Positions 8,374 through 8,940 of a DNA stretch of 8,940 nucleotides are shown here, one piece after another. The stretch spans positions 1-8,940 of the forward strand of contig SDWK01000478.1 in NCBI GenBank assembly GCA_004195335.1, written 5' to 3'. Origin of the DNA: Shewanella sp. GTDB taxonomy: Bacteria > Pseudomonadota > Gammaproteobacteria > Enterobacterales > Shewanellaceae. Each line of letters opens with the position of its first letter. Position 1 is the first letter of the stretch. Made by a program: the position numbers and the translations under genes. Under the pieces are notes generated by a model, which was not told the origin of the DNA, did not search any database, and saw only the letters and a list, made by a program, of their open reading frames with translations.

Positions 8374-8601
8374 CTACTTCGTTGGGGAAATGTGCTTGAC
8401 CAATGAATCACTGGGGAGTAATTCTAAGTGACCATGTTCGTCGAAATACCAGCCAGTAATAAATCCTTTTTGCCTCATAATGACGAGGTTATTCATCACT
8501 TCTTTAGCTTCTTTCAGCGCCGATTGTTCATCACAGTTGTGAGTTAGCTTCAAATAGGCCGCTATGCTGCTCAAAGAGGCGGATTGACTGACGTCAGCCA
8601 T
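8374..8601 (-). CDS. Hypothetical small protein, 75 residues
   Basis: I do not recognise this protein. It is a small, soluble-looking chain with no signal peptide or membrane segment. The N-terminal two thirds look helical (about 9-45, with a run of Ala, Lys and Glu at 28-36). Then comes an aromatic segment, GFITGWYFDEHGHLELLP (46-63), that suggests a beta hairpin. There is one Cys (C23) and no metal-binding cluster. ATG 8601 has only a modest GGAA ribosome binding site, about 9 bases upstream. A possible sigma-70 promoter sits just ahead. It is on the same strand as dctP, but the sigma-54 promoter and 382 bases lie between, so it is probably a separate transcript. The length, composition and non-random character favour a real gene over chance, but without homologues this is a moderate call. 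Confidence 0.6.
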   Translation of the reverse strand: MADVSQSASLSSIAAYLKLTHNCDEQSALKEAKEVMNNLVIMRQKGFITGWYFDEHGHLELLPSDSLVKHISPTK

Positions 8602-8622
8602 AACATTATTCCAATATGCATT

Positions 8623-8650
8623 ATTATTGAAGAATAGTTGAAATTAGCAA
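8623..8650 (-). promoter_or_regulatory. Possible sigma-70 promoter of the 75-residue ORF
   Basis: Minus-strand TTGCTA (8645-8650), a 16-base spacer and AATAAT (8623-8628) would start transcription near 8616, about 15 bases before the ATG. Matches are four of six and five of six, in AT-rich DNA where such matches arise easily. The rest of the 250 bases between this ORF and the tRNA shows only short palindromes, such as CTCATATGAG at 8757-8766, and no clear tRNA terminator. Confidence 0.3.
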
Positions 8651-8851
8651 TAGTAGGGGCGTTAGAAGGGCAATATTGATAAATGTTATAGAGAGTCGTG
8701 ATGTTATTCGATTAAGTAAGATCATCGAAAAAGAGTCAATGTAGAAAGAGAGCGTGCTCATATGAGTTTGTTATGTGCATTGTGTTAATGATTAAAGCTT
8801 TGATATTTAAAGGGGGTTTGTAGGGTTATTTTATAAGAGGAAGGTGAAGAA

Positions 8852-8927
8852 TGGTGGTCGATACTGGGCTCGAACCAGTGACCCCCTCCTTGTAAGGGAG
8901 GTGCTCTCCCAGCTGAGCTAATCGACC
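8852..8927 (-). tRNA. tRNA-Val (anticodon UAC)
   Basis: A complete 76-base cloverleaf on the minus strand: acceptor GGTCGAT/ATCGACC, D stem GCTC/GAGC, anticodon stem CCTCC/GGAGG around loop CTTACAA, and T stem ACTGG/CCAGT around TTCGAGC. The anticodon TAC (8892-8894 on the plus strand as GTA) reads valine GUA and related codons. The CCA end is encoded. The sequence closely follows the E. coli tRNA-Val(UAC) that I recall. Only 13 bases lie upstream before the window ends, so its promoter or any partner tRNA genes are out of view. There is no integrase or repeat of its 3' end beside it, so no sign of element insertion here. Confidence 0.97.
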
Positions 8928-8940
8928 TGGGACGTTCTAT

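Noticed and set aside
8624..8761. 45-codon minus-strand ORF from ATG 8761 encoding a leucine- and isoleucine-rich, single-helix peptide.
   Set aside because: No ribosome binding site, many rare codons, and AT-rich DNA where hydrophobic chance ORFs are common. It also overlaps the likely promoter of the 75-residue gene.
8852..8927. tRNA-Val as an attachment site for an integrated element.
   Set aside because: No integrase gene and no repeated copy of the tRNA 3' end in the window; neighbouring genes are core metabolic genes.

Overview
The window reads as chromosomal DNA of a gammaproteobacterium, most likely Shewanella or a close marine relative. This rests on moderate GC content, the gene order dctP-dctQ-dctM-dctB-dctD on one strand (an order I recall from Shewanella genomes), the protein sequences themselves, and a gammaproteobacterial-type tRNA-Val with an encoded CCA end. 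No database search was run. All large genes are intact; there are no frameshifts, insertion sequences, CRISPR arrays or phage genes.

Layout from left to right. A YnfM-type MFS exporter lies on the plus strand (about 49-1386) and converges on the rest. Everything to its right is on the minus strand, so it is transcribed from right to left: tRNA-Val (8852-8927), a 75-residue unknown protein (8374-8601), a 382-base regulatory region (7992-8373), then dctP (6942-7991), dctQ (6146-6826), dctM (4749-6146), dctB (2791-4632) and dctD (1437-2804).

The genes form a classical C4-dicarboxylate uptake circuit. DctP is the secreted solute-binding protein, and DctQ and DctM are the small and large membrane subunits of a TRAP transporter. 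DctB is a membrane histidine kinase with a periplasmic PDC/Cache sensor. DctD is its sigma-54-dependent response regulator, with receiver, AAA+ domain containing GAFTGA, and Fis-type helix-turn-helix. The loop closes in the DNA: a strong sigma-54 (-24/-12) promoter lies upstream of dctP at 8123-8138. Upstream of it are three tandem 11-bp repeats (8166-8198) and two 18-bp imperfect palindromes (8276-8293 and 8299-8316) that could bind DctD or another regulator. A 41-base hairpin between dctP and dctQ could let the binding protein be made in excess over the membrane subunits.

The genes are of well-known families, and I see no new defence, mobile or biosynthetic system. The less ordinary points are the upstream repeat architecture, the dctP/dctQ hairpin, apparent extra loops in both DctQ and DctM, and the orphan 75-residue protein.
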